Shown here: piece by piece, positions 50,289-63,582 of the stretch
How the letters are laid out: every line of letters begins with the position of its first letter
Numbering within the stretch: the stretch's first letter is position 1
Source of the DNA: Sinotaia quadrata
Taxonomy: Eukaryota; Mollusca; Gastropoda; Architaenioglossa; Viviparidae
Direction: 5' to 3'
DNA: 64,000 nt
NCBI GenBank assembly: GCA_028829895.1
Contig: CM054181.1
Location: 7,800,001 to 7,864,000 of the forward strand
Made by a program: the position numbers and the translations under genes
The notes under the pieces: generated by a model
The model's input: only the letters and a program-made list of their open reading frames with translations
Databases searched by the model: none
What the model was told of the DNA's origin: nothing

Positions 50289-52129
50289 CAAATATTTTTT
50301 AAAGCATGTCATTGGAAAGACTGGCTGAGAAAAGATGATGTGGAGATAATAAATATTAAATGGCTGTCTTTTACTGCAACTATGAAATTCTATGTCCAGT
50401 GAAGGCAGATTGTGGAATAACGGTCTACCAGCAGATTGAATTGCTTATTTAGGTTAAGCACCACAACATGAAACATGCTGTTGCGGAAAGAATGTAATTG
50501 TGTGCATTCAATGTATAAGAACATTCCTTGTGGTTCCATGCTAGACAGCACTAGAATCATTGAACTGAAAAAGCATTAAATTAGATGAATGATTGGCAAA
50601 TGTCTGAGTGTGTTTGTATAAAATATGAAGATTTCCTTACTGTGGTGAGTGCATTCTTAATATAGATCTTTCCAAACTGAATCCAATGATACCAAAAGCA
50701 TCTCTGTAGCTCAATTACAAGCAGAGTTATTACAGTTTTAACGTTTATAGCAATTTCGCCCATTTTGTGTTAACTGCGTTAGAGCTTTTTCCAACCTGAA
50801 AATGAATAAATTACTAATTTTGACTGACTGTATATTTAAAAATAACATTGCAAAGCCTCTCAAAAAAATTCAGCCATATCTGTGTGTTGGATACTACTTA
50901 TGTGGAGAGTCTGAACTATATTGTTCATCATTTCTTCATTTTGTGGACCTTCAAAATAAGCTATTTGTACAACTTCGTTTTTGAGCGTAAAACTTTGCGA
51001 AAAATTAAATATTGAAAAATTTGTAACTTCGGTTGTAATTGAGGTACAAACTTCATTTTAGTATCATTGAAATCAGCAAAAAAAGTTCTATCTGTCTATT
51101 TGTTTTTAAAGTATGAATAATGATTTTGAAAAATATGTTTGGAATACCTATTTATACATTTTAAGTATTTGCTTATGTTTTTAAGTGTATGCAAATTTTG
51201 CAGTTGGAAACCTATTTGTTATGTAAAGAAAATCTGATTATGTTATTTTGAAAATTCAAAATCTGTAATTATTTTTTATTTTTGCTTTTACAATAAATTT
51301 GAAACTTGGTGCAGTACAATAGCAAAATCCCATATTGTTGGCTGATACACACTGTCAAGTATTCTGGTCTGCAGTCTTGGGAATTACAATTTGTGTATGT
51401 CCATGGCTTTTCACATTATGCAAATTGCAATATGTTATTGTAATGAATGCAAATTTAATGTTTGTATGCTCGTAATTGGAATTCATGCAAGATGATGTAA
51501 GCAGAAATCATAAGTGAATGACAAATAAATATGAGAAGTACTTTTCATTGACTGTTGTTAATATCATTTGCCTACTCTATTGTTTTGTGAAATTTGAAAA
51601 TAATATCTTATTTTGAATAATGTCTTTATTGAAGACAACTGAGTGACATATGAAGCACGTTGATATTATTTAATGGAATTATTTGTTTCTATTTGGCCAG
51701 TTGATGTAAGATATTCTTTTGGTTTCCTTTTATTATATTATACATTATGCACATCATTTACTGAAATGGTTAGTCACTGAATTGTGTTAAGAGACAATTT
51801 TACAAAGAAGAGACAGTTTTATAGACTGAAGAGGAATCTAGGTCAACCCAGAAATAATCTTAATCTTCAGTGTTAGATATTCTTATTCACAACAGGAATT
51901 GTCAGTCACAGTTGATAGTTTATGTCAGTGATTGAACAAGTGTCTCTATGAAATTTTCAAACATTAACAAATTCTCCCCCAACCCCTTGTGGTGAGTTAG
52001 GTGCCTGTAGTAAGTCACCAAAGGCTATGTCTGACACAACATCACCATAGTTATTGGTTACGATTGTTATTGTTATTATTAATCATCCATAACTAATTAC
52101 AAGTGATGAGAATCTTAATGTCTGTTATT

Positions 52130-52790
52130 AATAATTCTAAAGAAGACACCACTCATCTCTCACACTTGGCGGATATTTTGGGCACTGTAAAAGTTTTCTC
52201 TCTTCCAAAACATTAAAGACAAACATTTGCCATCACTCAGTATTTCCATTGGTGGAAAACTTTTACCAAAAGAAAAGATAAATCCATCTTTAATTTAGCG
52301 AGCGCCCCCCCCCCCACTATCTCTCCAACTGCAATGTTTTTGTCAATAGCAATATGATCTCCATCAATAATTTCAACTGTCTTTCAGTAAGGAGTTACCC
52401 TTCCTTTATAACTGATAAGTGAAACAAAGTTCCTACCACTTTGCAGACAGATATGTTTTTCTCCCTTCTAAAACTAATTTTAAAAAATCAAAATTTTATA
52501 AACAAGTTTTTGCTTTTTAGGGTTGACAGACATCAGTACTCATTTGCTGGGTAGAAAAGACTTGGACAATGTATTACATTTGTGACAACATGTGCACAGG
52601 GATGTGTATGTACAATGTATGTCATTGCAGTTGCAGAAGACAACTTTAAATGATTTAGCTTTATGTAAACAGACAACAAGATCGTTGTTTTTGCCACAAT
52701 AGTCCTGAATATCTGGTTTGTACAGCAAAACCATAGCCGTAGGCAGATCTGCAATTAGCAACAATGTGTTTCTAAAACAATAAATTAAAA
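52130..52790 (-). pseudogene. Possible decayed coding segment, cysteine-rich
   Basis: On the minus strand, 52540-52764 reads without stop and contains ADLPTAMVLLYKPDIQDYCG, then KAKSFKVVFCNCND, then a CTCCHKCN cluster. Composition and Cys spacing look like real protein. Downstream in other frames are VEIIDGDHIAIDKN (about 52390-52350) and SFGKSFPPMEILSDGKCL (about 52270-52215). The whole is broken by frameshifts and a C-run near 52305. I do not recognise the family; a transposon-derived gene seems most likely. It lies on the same strand as MFSD9, 3' of its stop codon. Confidence 0.4.
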
Positions 52791-52809
52791 AGAAAACTAA
52801 AAAAAAGTA

Positions 52810-53060
52810 AAATAAATTAATTTATCAGAAACAACAAAATTTTAGTAAAATGTTTGCATCTATATTTTGTTCATGCATTTAGTGAACATGTTCAAGATAA
52901 CTAAAAATATTTTATTGTGTTCAAGCATTTCATGAACATATAAAATAACTAAAAAATGCATTTTGTCCATGCATTTAGTGAATAATTTGAAGTAAAAAAT
53001 GCATTTTTTCCATTCATTTAGAGAGCATAATTCAAAATAACTAAATATTTTATCATATTA
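52810..53060. repeat. Degenerate ~60-bp tandem repeat
   Basis: About four units with ttgttcatgcatttagtgaa, then cat, then aaaataactaaaaat-like sequence. Confidence 0.7.
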
Positions 53061-53202
53061 TGAGCATTTAAAAAGAAACAATTCCCATCTTTATGCTGGA
53101 ATGTTAAGCTTGTTTCTGTAGGTTTATAAATTGGGGATGTTATCATGTACACTGTATTTCAGATTTAAAAGAACCAAGCCTTTTGCATTCTTAAGGATCA
53201 GA

Positions 53203-53208
53203 TTTATT
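53203..53208 (-). terminator. Candidate MFSD9 polyadenylation signal
   Basis: TTTATT on the plus strand is AATAAA on the minus strand, about 275 bp after the MFSD9 stop. I saw no other clear minus-strand AATAAA between the stop and here. Confidence 0.3.
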
Positions 53209-53481
53209 CACTAGGCTGTGTGAAGTTTGTCAAGAACAATTTTTCATAAAGTACAATTGTTGGAAAATTTTCCATTATGATTATACTGTGAGTCAAGAAG
53301 GTTCAATTTGATTATCTATCTGAAATTCACTTAAGAAACGAATTAGTAATGCTGCTATTATATGTAAAATAAATTTAAATTATTTTCAAGCTCACACTGG
53401 TTTTCTAGTTGTGTTCTGACATATTAAGATTGATCTGCTAATAAAGAATTTTGTTCTCAAGCGGCATGATAATGTGCCATA

Positions 53482-56400
53482 CTACTCCACTTTAGTTTTT
53501 GTTTTTCTACCAGGCTCCATTTTGACATACATTACTACAATTGCAATGCTAAGAGTTACAATACTCAAGAAAGATGGTCCATCTATGTGTATTTCTTGGG
53601 CCAGCCCTGCTAGGAAGGGTGAAAACATTCGAGCAAGGGAGAGAATGCTCTGGCTTAGTCCTAAAAGTGCACCCCTGCTATTCTGACCACCTCTGTGGAT
53701 AGTTAAATCTAATGCTAAGACACGATTGACAGTTGTTGCAAAGCTTAGTGGGATCAGGCCTATAAATGCCACTGAAACAGAGGGTGCCCAGATAAGAAAA
53801 ATGAAAGTCACTAGCTCTAGTATCAACATGTGAAAGAACATTTTCTCTATATCAGAGTACATTAATGTAAATCGTCCAACGATGAATCCACACAACACTG
53901 ATGTAGTTCCACTGAAAGAAGTGATATACCCTAACATTTTAGGTCCCGCATCAAATTTTTCTCTCAATACGATGGTGAAATTACTTCGAAATACCATGAC
54001 TGAAAAACTTGCCAGGAACTTGACAATAAAGAGATCCCACAAGTTTGTCCAGTCTACAACTGTGAAGGACCTGATAAAGATGAGAGGGCTGAAGTGGTTC
54101 TTTATACCAGCCTTTGTCATAAACTGGGAATCAGTACTCAAAGGGTTCTTTTGACCAACATTGGCCACAGGCTGGGATTCAGTATCAGAATGGATATTTT
54201 TACCAAATTGTGGCTCACAGTGGGATTCACAATCAAAGGGGTTCTTTTCATCAGCCTTTGTTACAAGCTGGGATTCTGAATAAGAGTGATTCTTTTTACC
54301 TACATTGGTCACAAGCTGGGATTCTGAACCTGAGTGATTATTTTTATCAAAACTGGTCACAAGCTGAGTTTCTAAATCAGAACAGTTCTTTTTACCAAAA
54401 CTGGTCACAAGCTGGGATTCTGAATCAGGGTGATTCTTTTTATCAAAACTGGTCACAAGCTGAGTTTCTAAATCAGAAGAGTTCTTTTTATCAACACTGG
54501 TCACAAGCTGAATTTCTAAATCAGAGCAGTTCTTTTCAACAAAACTGGTTGCAAGCTGGGATTCTGAATCAGGATGATTATTTTTATCATCACTGATCAC
54601 AAGCTGGGATTCTGAATCAGGGTAATTGTTTTTATCAACACTGGTCACAAGCTGAATTTCTAAATCAGAAGAGTTTTTTTTACCATCACTGGTCACAAAC
54701 TGGGATTCTGAATCAGGGTGATTCTTTTTACCAACACTGGTCATAAGCTGAGTTTTTAAAGAGTTCTTTTTATCAACACTGGTCACAAGCTGAATTTCTA
54801 AATCAGAGCAGTTCTTTTCAACAAAACTGGTTGCAAGCTGGGATTCTGAATCAGGATGATTATTTTTATCATCACTGATCACAAGCTGGGATTCTGAATC
54901 AGGGTAATTGTTTTTATCAACACTGGTCACAAGCTGAATTTCTAAATCAGAAGAGTTTTTTTTACCATCACTGGTCACAAACTGGGATTCTGAATCAGGG
55001 TGATTCTTTTTACCAACACTGGTCATAAGCTGAGTTTTTAAAGAGTTCTTTTTATCAACACTGGTCACAAGCTGAATTTCTAAATCAGAGCAGTTCTTTT
55101 CAACAAAACTGGTTGCAAGCTGGGATTCTGAATCAGGATGATTATTTTTATCATCACTGATCACAAGCTGGGATTCTGAATCAGGGTAATTGTTTTTATC
55201 AACACTGGTCACAAGCTGAATTTCTAAATCAGAAGAGTTTTTTTTACCATCACTGGTCACAAACTGGGATTCTGAATCAGGGTGATTCTTTTTACCAACA
55301 CTGGTCATAAGCTGAGTTTTTAAAGAGTTCTTTTTATCAACACTGGTCACAAGCTGAATTTCTAAATCAGAGCAGTTCTTTTCAACAAAACTGGTTGCAA
55401 GCTGGGATTCTGAATCAGGATGATTATTTTTATCATCACTGATCACAAGCTGGGATTCTGAATCAGGGTAATTGTTTTTATCAACACTGGTCACAAGCTG
55501 AATTTCTAAATCAGAAGAGTTTCTTTTACCATCACTGGTCACAAACTGGGATTCTGAATCAGGGTGATTCTTTTTACCAACACTGGTCATAAGCTGAGTT
55601 TTTAAAGAGTTCTTTTTATCAACACTGGTCACAAGCTGAATTTCTAAATCAGAGCAGTTCTTTTCAACAAAACTGGTTGCAAGCTGGGATTCTGAATCAG
55701 GATGATTATTTTTATCATCACTGATCACAAGCTGGGATTCTGAATCAGGGTAATTGTTTTTATCAACACTGGTCACAAGCTGAATTTCTAAATCAGAAGA
55801 GTTTTTTTTACCATCACTGGTCACAAACTGGGATTCTGAATCAGGGTGATTCTTTTTACCAACACTGGTCATAAGCTGAGTTTTTAAAGAGTTCTTTTTA
55901 TCAACACTGGTCACAAGCTGAATTTCTAAATCAGAGCAGTTCTTTTCAACAAAACTGGTTGCAAGCTGGGATTCTGAATCAGGATGATTATTTTTATCAT
56001 CACTGATCACAAGCTGGGATTCTGAATCAGGGTAATTGTTTTTATCAACACTGGTCACAAGCTGAATTTCTAAATCAGAAGAGTTTTTTTTACCATCACT
56101 GGTCACAAACTGGGATTCTGAATCAGGGTGATTCTTTTTACCAACACTGGTCATAAGCTGAGTTTTTAAAGAGTTCTTTTTATCAACACTGGTCACAAGC
56201 TGAATTTCTAAATCAGAGCAGTTCTTTTCAACAAAACTGGTTGCAAGCTGGGATTCTGAATCAGGATGATTATTTTTATCATCACTGATCACAAGCTGGG
56301 ATTCTGAATCAGGGTAATTGTTTTTATCAACACTGGTCACAAGCTGAATTTCTAAATCAGAAGAGTTTTTTTTACCATCACTGGTCACAAACTGGGATTC

Positions 56401-59400
56401 TGAATCAGGGTGATTCTTTTTACCAACACTGGTCATAAGCTGAGTTTTTAAAGAGTTCTTTTTATCAACACTGGTCACAAGCTGGAATTCACAATCAGAG
56501 TGGCTCTTTTTAATAACTGCTACAGGCTGGGATTCTAAATCAATTTGGTTCTTTTCACCATTTGCTACAAGCTTGGATTCACAGTCAGAGTGGTTCTTTT
56601 CACTAACATCTGTCACAAACTCAGATTCTGAATCAGAGAGGTTCTTTTCTCCAACATTTGTCACAAGCTGGGATTTTGAATCAATATGGTTCTTTTCACC
56701 ACCATTTCTCACAAGCTGGGATTCTGAATCTGTGTGGTTCTTTTCACCACCGTCTGGCTCAAGCTGGGACTCGGAATGCCAGTAGCTCTTTCTACCAACT
56801 TCTGGTTCAAGCTGAGATTTTACATCACTGTTTGAAAGATGGCCATCTTGTTTCTCTTTATGTGTTGGTCTCTTTGAGGAAAGTTTAGTAGGAGGTAGAA
56901 AAAGCCATACAATTGCTGAAATAAAAAAGAAATGGATTATTATTATTTCTTGAAAGATGAGCAGGTTGATCACTTCTTAATCTAAAACTGAAATTATGTA
57001 CTCAGTTTTGATGATTTCAAATGCAATTACATTAGGATGGATTTCTGATTTAACTCTTAACATCTAATTGAGTATTGGACATCATCAAATTTTATTTTAT
57101 TAAAATACAGTAAATGTTTGGCTACTCAAGAGATTGATATCAGTTTAAACAATATATATAAATATTTGTTATTGTAAGACTTTTCAAAAACATTTAATGT
57201 TTTAAGCAAAACTAATTCATTTTGTGGAACTGGTTCTCAGCACTATTCCAGCAGCACATTTGGACCACATTTCAATCTGGATTATTTTATTTATTTACTT
57301 ATTTTAATGTTATTTAAAGGATTACTTCTAAAACATGCATCTAAAAACAAAAAAAAACTTTATTGGTTCCAATGCATATGAAATTTGTCATAAAATATTT
57401 TTACTTGTTCTTCACTAAGGCACATTAAAGAAGCATGTAACTGAATTTTATAGTTTTGTTATATACCATACTATACCACACTATGTTCCTGTTATGAAAT
57501 TTTTTTTACAAGTTTTTCCAAACCACCTGTTTTTCTGTCAAGTGGTGTTCACTCAGCACTAGGCTACCCTTTGTTAAACAACTCTTGCTCAGTTATGCTT
57601 TAATGGATAGTGACAAGTTAAATATGTCACTTAAAGGGTTAGTGACAAGTTAATTATGTCATATACTATACTAAGAGAATTTAAAAAAAAAATTTGAACA
57701 TATTTTTACCTGCTACCTGGATTCCTCCTATTTCACTGGCAGCCAGCTTCGATCATGCGGACAGCATGAGAGTAGCAAATAGTTTATATTGGTCAGGTTA
57801 TAAAAATATATAGGCAAGCATTTTTTATGCTGCTGACACAGTTAATTGATTAGTCTATTCCCAGTATAAGGAATACTATAAAGAAATAAGACAACTATTT
57901 AACGACTGAATTAATTGAAGCTAACATTTATAAATGAAATTAAAGAAAATTGTAATGGAGAATTCTTCAGTAATTTACATCTTTTCTTAGACTTTTAAAA
58001 TACTCAACTGTAATGATTCTGGCTATTTTCAAGTCATTACATTAATAAATAATTCTTTATCCTAATTTGAAAATCTTTCCCAATGGGGGGGACAAAGATG
58101 TATAAATTGAGTTGCTTCCCTTTTACAATAGCCATATTCTACTGTGTTTATCAGAAAGAATAAAAACATTTGACTTAGCTTCCCCTCTTATTATACCGGT
58201 GTTAAGTGATATTAAGTGCTAAAGCATTGTACAAACCTACCGGCATTAAGAAGAAAGATTGCTCCAGCAATTATAGCAACAATGGTGAAACCACCAGGCA
58301 GCTCAGCAACATGTCCCCCTACAATGGGTCCTATGATAAAACCCACACTTGATACTGCATTGAAATGACCAAAAGCTGACGATCTCTGTGTTTCAGGCAA
58401 AATGTCAGCAAGATACATCTTGGAAAAGTTCTGGCTATGTTTGAAGATACCTAGACAATTAATTTTAACATATAATTAATTGTTGGTTTATATTTGAAAA
58501 TTAAAATGTGTGGGCATGGAAATAGCACACATTTGTTTCTGACTATCATAGCGGATATACTGCTCAAGTATTTTATCAGTAAACAGTATATGCTTTGCTT
58601 TTTGTAAGAAAAGAAAATGGGAATTGTATGTCACATGGAAATGTGCAGATCTCCATGTTATTTGATTAGTGTTGTATTCATATAAGATTGGACAAAATTT
58701 TAGTGACATTTTATCATCAAAGTCTTTACTCACAATATATATATATATACACATGACAAAAAAAGTGTTGAAATAAAATGCTTAAGCAAATATAATGGGC
58801 AATAAAACTAATCATGAACAGCATCAAGCAACATCTAGCAGAATATGAATTAACAACAGTAGATAACAAACACATACAGTATTAAGCAACGTCTAGCAGA
58901 ATATGAATTAACAACAGTAGATAATAAACACATACAGTATTTAAGCAACGTCTAGCAGAATATGAATTAATAACAGTAGATAATAAATACATAGAGTACT
59001 AAGCAATGTCTAGTAGAATATGAATTAACAACATTAGGTAATAAATACACAGAGAAAGAATATTAAGCAACATCTAGCAGAATATGAATTAACAACAAAG
59101 ATAAATTAATAGAGTATTAAGAGTCTAGAAGAACATGAGTTAACAGCATTAGGTAATAAATACATAAATAGAAATAAACAATCTCTAGCAGAATATGAAT
59201 TAACAGCATTAGGTAATAAATATAGTATTGGAAACACTGATTCCATCAAGAAAAAAGTAAGCAATATTTAAATAGTAAGGTTAAAGCCTAGTATGACAAT
59301 CTGATCAAAGACAACAGTAAACAATATAATTATATGCATAATATAGAATAAATATCAAGTGATAAAACAAAATCAAACCTGCAACATTACATACCCAGGT

Positions 59401-62400
59401 ACTAATCAATGTTATCAAACTTATTAAGAGTTTATCCATAGTCATGCACAAACAATTGTAGTAATGGATATACCAGTGTATTACAGAGATAATATTTAGT
59501 AGAAATAGACTCAATGGCACAGTATAAATAGCATAGTTTAATCAAGGGATAACAAATGATAGCAATATGTAAAGTACCTTAATTAATAACATAGTATCAT
59601 ATCCAAAGATAAGAGTTACCAATATATACATAAATAATAAGTGAAATACCAGTCTACTCCAGTGATAATGGAAGTACTAGTACAACTACAAGAGAAATAA
59701 TGCTCCTTTGTCCAGATAAAAACTAGCAAATCTCCAATAAACTAATAAATAAACAATGTACATTTTCTTCAAGAGATAATGAGATTAATATACTGATATA
59801 CTAATAAATAAAATCCAATCTGATTAACATTTTAAACAAACACACTTAACAGGGATGCTAACAGTATCATTCTCCAAGTTACCAGCAACAATCTGATTAA
59901 AAGATAACAATTTTAAACAAACACACTTAACAGGGATGCTTAATTCTCCAAGCTAACCAGTGAGAGAAAATGTCAAGCTGATCAAACAATCACCTTACTC
60001 ACCATGAGGAATGCGAGCTAACAACAGTAATAATATGGTTGATGCCAGTCCCACTAGTATGTAAGCCAGTCCGCACACGACCAGGGATATCCATAAACAG
60101 AAGTGACGTCCAGCATGATCACTCCACTGACCCTGCCAATGCATGCACACAAGCATGTATCACTCCCACAATGAATTATGTGATTCTGTCTACTGAATAT
60201 ACTAAAAGCCTTAAAGAGAACTGAATTGGATGGAAATGTTTCAAATGAAAAAATAAATAGTTGTATACTATTTTATAAATAGTTGTATACTATAAAAGTA
60301 TAAGTTTAATGTCTCTGAACAAAATATAAAATATAGTTATAAAATAATGGCTGCATTTCAGTCCTCAAAATAAACTATAAATATTTATGGTGCAGATTTC
60401 CAATGAGATAATTTTACTCTTGATAAAGCAAAGTGAGAATGTGTATTCCTCAAGTATGTAATTCATAAACAAACCTGATACACACTTTTGGCTACAGGTG
60501 AGTGAACATTATAATCTACCATGCAGTCAAGGTACTGATTTAGAGCTCATCATTTTGTATTACTATAAATACCATACAAATGGAATCTACTTATAAATAA
60601 ATTAATAAATAGGATATTTTATCATTAGTGCTGTGTCATTAAATGTATATAAGTGGCACCATACAAATTCACCCTACTTATAAAATTAATAAATAAGAGT
60701 ATTTATCATGTTTCACATTTGTTTGCATACTGCTCACAATTCAGTAGATCCTTACCATGATGGGGCTGCTCACAAGCTGAAGGGCTCCATACAATGAACC
60801 TAGGAATTTAAAATAAATGTTAAGATGTTATTGTTAAAGAATACATTAATCTATTACTTACATTAGTGTTAGCAACATGTGAGGTTAAAATGCAAATTCA
60901 GTAATTGAATTAAACAGTACTTCACTATTTTCTGTTTTTATATATGACAAATGCATAATAATTTCTCACATTTCTTCACACAGTAAAAATATCACTTTGC
61001 AAATGAAAGAAAGTTGTGATGTTTTATTTTATTTTATTTTAAAATTTTGCACTGAAAAGTTTATTAAAAGAAATTTATAAATTATCAAATTTTAAAAAAG
61101 TAATCAGAATTAAAATCCTTGTTGGATGAAGTAAACATATTTATTTTTTAAAGTGTTAGAATTTTTTTTAACCCAAAATAGGCCATTGAACAAAACTTAA
61201 GTACATCACCCAAAACAAATTTCAGTAAAGAGAACTTAACACTTAAGAAAATGTAAAAAAGTAACTTTTCTTTTATTAATTTCTTGCATCAATAGCTTAG
61301 CAGCAATTTTTTTTCTACAGAGTAATTTCTTTGCTTTACCAATACAAATGATTCAAATCAAAAAATGTTTTTAAATTATAGCACACAAAATTTCAATGTC
61401 CTGATTTATATAGTACACCATTAAAAATAATTACTGTGTAATTGTCACTTTAACTAATTAGGACTAAAATTTTACTGGTTGAAATTTACCCTTGCTTTAT
61501 ATTCAAAAACTGCCTTTTGATATTATGAAATATTTTGTATTCTTGTCTGTTATTAAGATTTCTGAATATTATGAAATTAGTCATAATTTCTCAAGGGAGT
61601 AGTGTTACTCATTAAAATAACTGTATTTTATTTTTAAAACTGGTAAACAATGGCTGATACTTATGAAAGTATATTATGAACCTTTATCTGCATTTTTAAA
61701 CAGTTGAGATGCTTCAAATAAACCACTATATTGTGGTGAAATGTACTAATTGTTATTAAAACTGCCTTTATGTTGAAACTCACTGAGTGCAACACTTGTC
61801 TAGCTTGAGCCTGGTCTTTGAAGCAGTCTCAAATCTGTAAATTGTGTGGTACTGGATATACAGGGCTATAATGGTAATCTATATGTCTTAATTTATTTTT
61901 TCTTAAAATTCTTAATTTCCATCTCCAAATTTCTGATATGATGCAAAAATAAAATAAACATGATTTTCTGAGTATGAAATTTCAATATATTTTGAAATTA
62001 ACTGAGATTGCATAATTTTTGTTTCAGAATAAAAATTCTAGAATCAAACAAATAAAACAACAAAGAAATAGTAAACAATTTATGCACTTTACCCAGGATT
62101 CCTGCCAGAGTAGTTGAAGCACCAAGGTCTCGGGCATATGGTAACAGTAATGGCAAGACCATACTCACACCAAACAAATCCTGAAGGAAAAAAATAATTT
62201 AAAAATAAATATTTAATTTAGACTTAATATTTTATTTAGGATCATTTAAAAAATATCCACTTTTAAAACAATAAATCAGTATGTTTGACTATATACAATT
62301 TGCCTTAATGGCCAAGGCTTCCAGTTCACAGGCATAAGGTAATGCTAGATGCAACACCATACTCAACCCAAACAAATCCTTAATGATTTAAAAAAAAAAA

Positions 62401-63582
62401 AAGAAGTAAATATTTACTTGAAATTAACATTTTGGTTTTGGATTATTATGAAAACAATGCTATTTGACAGAAACTGCAAGCTAATTAAAACAGTTTTACT
62501 GGAATGCCAATAATTGGTTTAAAGAAATGTTGGACTTTTTTCAAAGATCTAAAACTTTAGCCTATTTTATGGCAAGCACTAGTTCTCTATGAAAATTATT
62601 TAACCTTTAGTAAAATGATACAAGTTATTGACACTTTTGGTATTATTATATAACAGGTTGTTTTGAATGTGGGATGTACAGTAAGAAACGCAGCCCTCCA
62701 ACTACAGAAAATGTTATCAATGCAGCATGAAAATTCAAATGCTTTATAGATATAAAGACAAAACACAGCCACAAGATTTGATGTTTTGTCTAAATAGCCT
62801 ACATCTGGATAATACAGTTATAAATAACAATGCTGTATGAACAATAAAATATACAAGTCTATAGGAGTATTTTGTTGCATGAAGAAAAATGAATTAAAAT
62901 AAATAATGGCTTATATAGCATAAAAAGAAAGACTTTAATATACAGACCTGATATTAAACAGAAAATTTAATGGTAAAGAGTCAAAACTTCAAATAATATG
63001 TAACAACATAACCAATGGATTCATAAATCAAACAGGAATGCACCGAAATTCTTTAAATAAATGTAATAATTGTAGACACAAAATAAGTGTACAGACTCAT
63101 AATTATCATATACCAATGACTTTGCCTTTCTAAAACAGATGTAGCCTATACGATTGGAATTGTGGTATTGCTGTAAATTATATTCTTAACCTGTTGTCAG
63201 TTATGTTCATAAATATAACAAGAACAGCTCACAGTTCAACCTGTGTGCGTGTGCACGCGCGCACGTGTGGTGAATTAATTTTTTTTCACTTAATACAAAA
63301 CAGTTTATTGATTTTTAAAATTTATTTACTCTGATATAGTTGGACCTTCAAATTATTTTTGTAACCGATAATAACATATACGTTTATGCGGTCACTCTAA
63401 ATTTAAAATGTAAATGCCAGGGCCATAATGTTAGTCTCTAATTTCAAAATTACAATTAAAAAAATTAGATGAGCAGATTCCTAAATCGATACCAGAAAGC
63501 CACTAAAGCAGACAAGATTAACAGGATCTTTTCCAATCTCTTTCAGTTTGGCCAGCAGACGACTGTTACTGAAAGCCGCCAT
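53482..63582 (-). CDS. MFSD9: MFSD9-like major facilitator transporter with giant repetitive loop, 1331 aa
   Basis: MFSD9 is an orphan 12-helix membrane transporter of the major facilitator superfamily; its substrate is unknown. Six minus-strand exons: 63493-63582, 62093-62180, 60756-60799, 60003-60132, 58241-58450, 53482-56915 (3996 nt with stop, phases consistent). It starts MAAFSNSRLLAKLKEIGKDP. Helix 1 holds DLFGVSMVLPLL (human DLFGVSMVVPLL). Loop 2-3 motif A appears as GQWSDHAGRH (75-84). GHFNAVSSVGFIIGPIVGG follows, and TM6 ends LNAGAIVWLF. The C-terminal half resumes near residue 1130 (WDLFIVKFLASFSVM...) and runs to the stop. Human MFSD9 is about 474 residues. The extra ~910 residues (about 215-1125) are tandem ~16-residue repeats in the central, normally cytosolic, loop, all within exon 6. 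No stop interrupts them. Confidence 0.93.
54493..56466 (-). repeat. Coding higher-order satellite: seven 282-bp (94-aa) units
   Basis: The landmark tcataagctgagtttttaaa occurs at 54741, 55023, 55305, 55587, 55869, 56151 and 56433, exactly 282 bp apart. Each unit encodes six subrepeats of 16 residues (one is 14), of the form N-x-x-D-x-E-x-Q-L-V-T-S-x-x-K-K. The units look nearly identical; the one difference I noticed is a c at 55523 that changes Lys to Arg. More diverged single subrepeats flank it on both sides (about 54130-54490 and 56470-56830). It encodes MFSD9 residues ~338-995. Confidence 0.97.
58795..59240. repeat. ~57-bp minisatellite, about 8 copies
   Basis: Units contain gcaacatctagcagaatatg, then aattaacaacagtagataa and a cacatacagtatt-like tail. 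The array decays rightward. It lies in the MFSD9 intron between exons 4 and 5. Confidence 0.88.
59818..59965. repeat. ~80-bp direct duplication
   Basis: tttaaacaaacacacttaac, followed by agggatgct and an attctccaag segment, occurs twice (about 59830 and 59909), close to MFSD9 exon 4. Confidence 0.8.
62310..62378 (-). pseudogene. Relic duplicate of MFSD9 exon 2
   Basis: About 200 bp upstream (in transcript direction) of exon 2, an AG acceptor is followed by DLFGLSMVLHLALPYA, clearly a copy of exon 2 (DLFGVSMVLPLLLPYA). It then diverges (CELEALAIKA), and no GT donor stands where exon 2 has one. It is either a dead tandem exon duplicate or, less likely, an alternative exon using another donor. 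Confidence 0.8.

Noticed and set aside
54210..54596. Plus-strand frames of FYQNWSQAGILNQ-type repeats
   Set aside because: Antisense shadow of the MFSD9 coding satellite.
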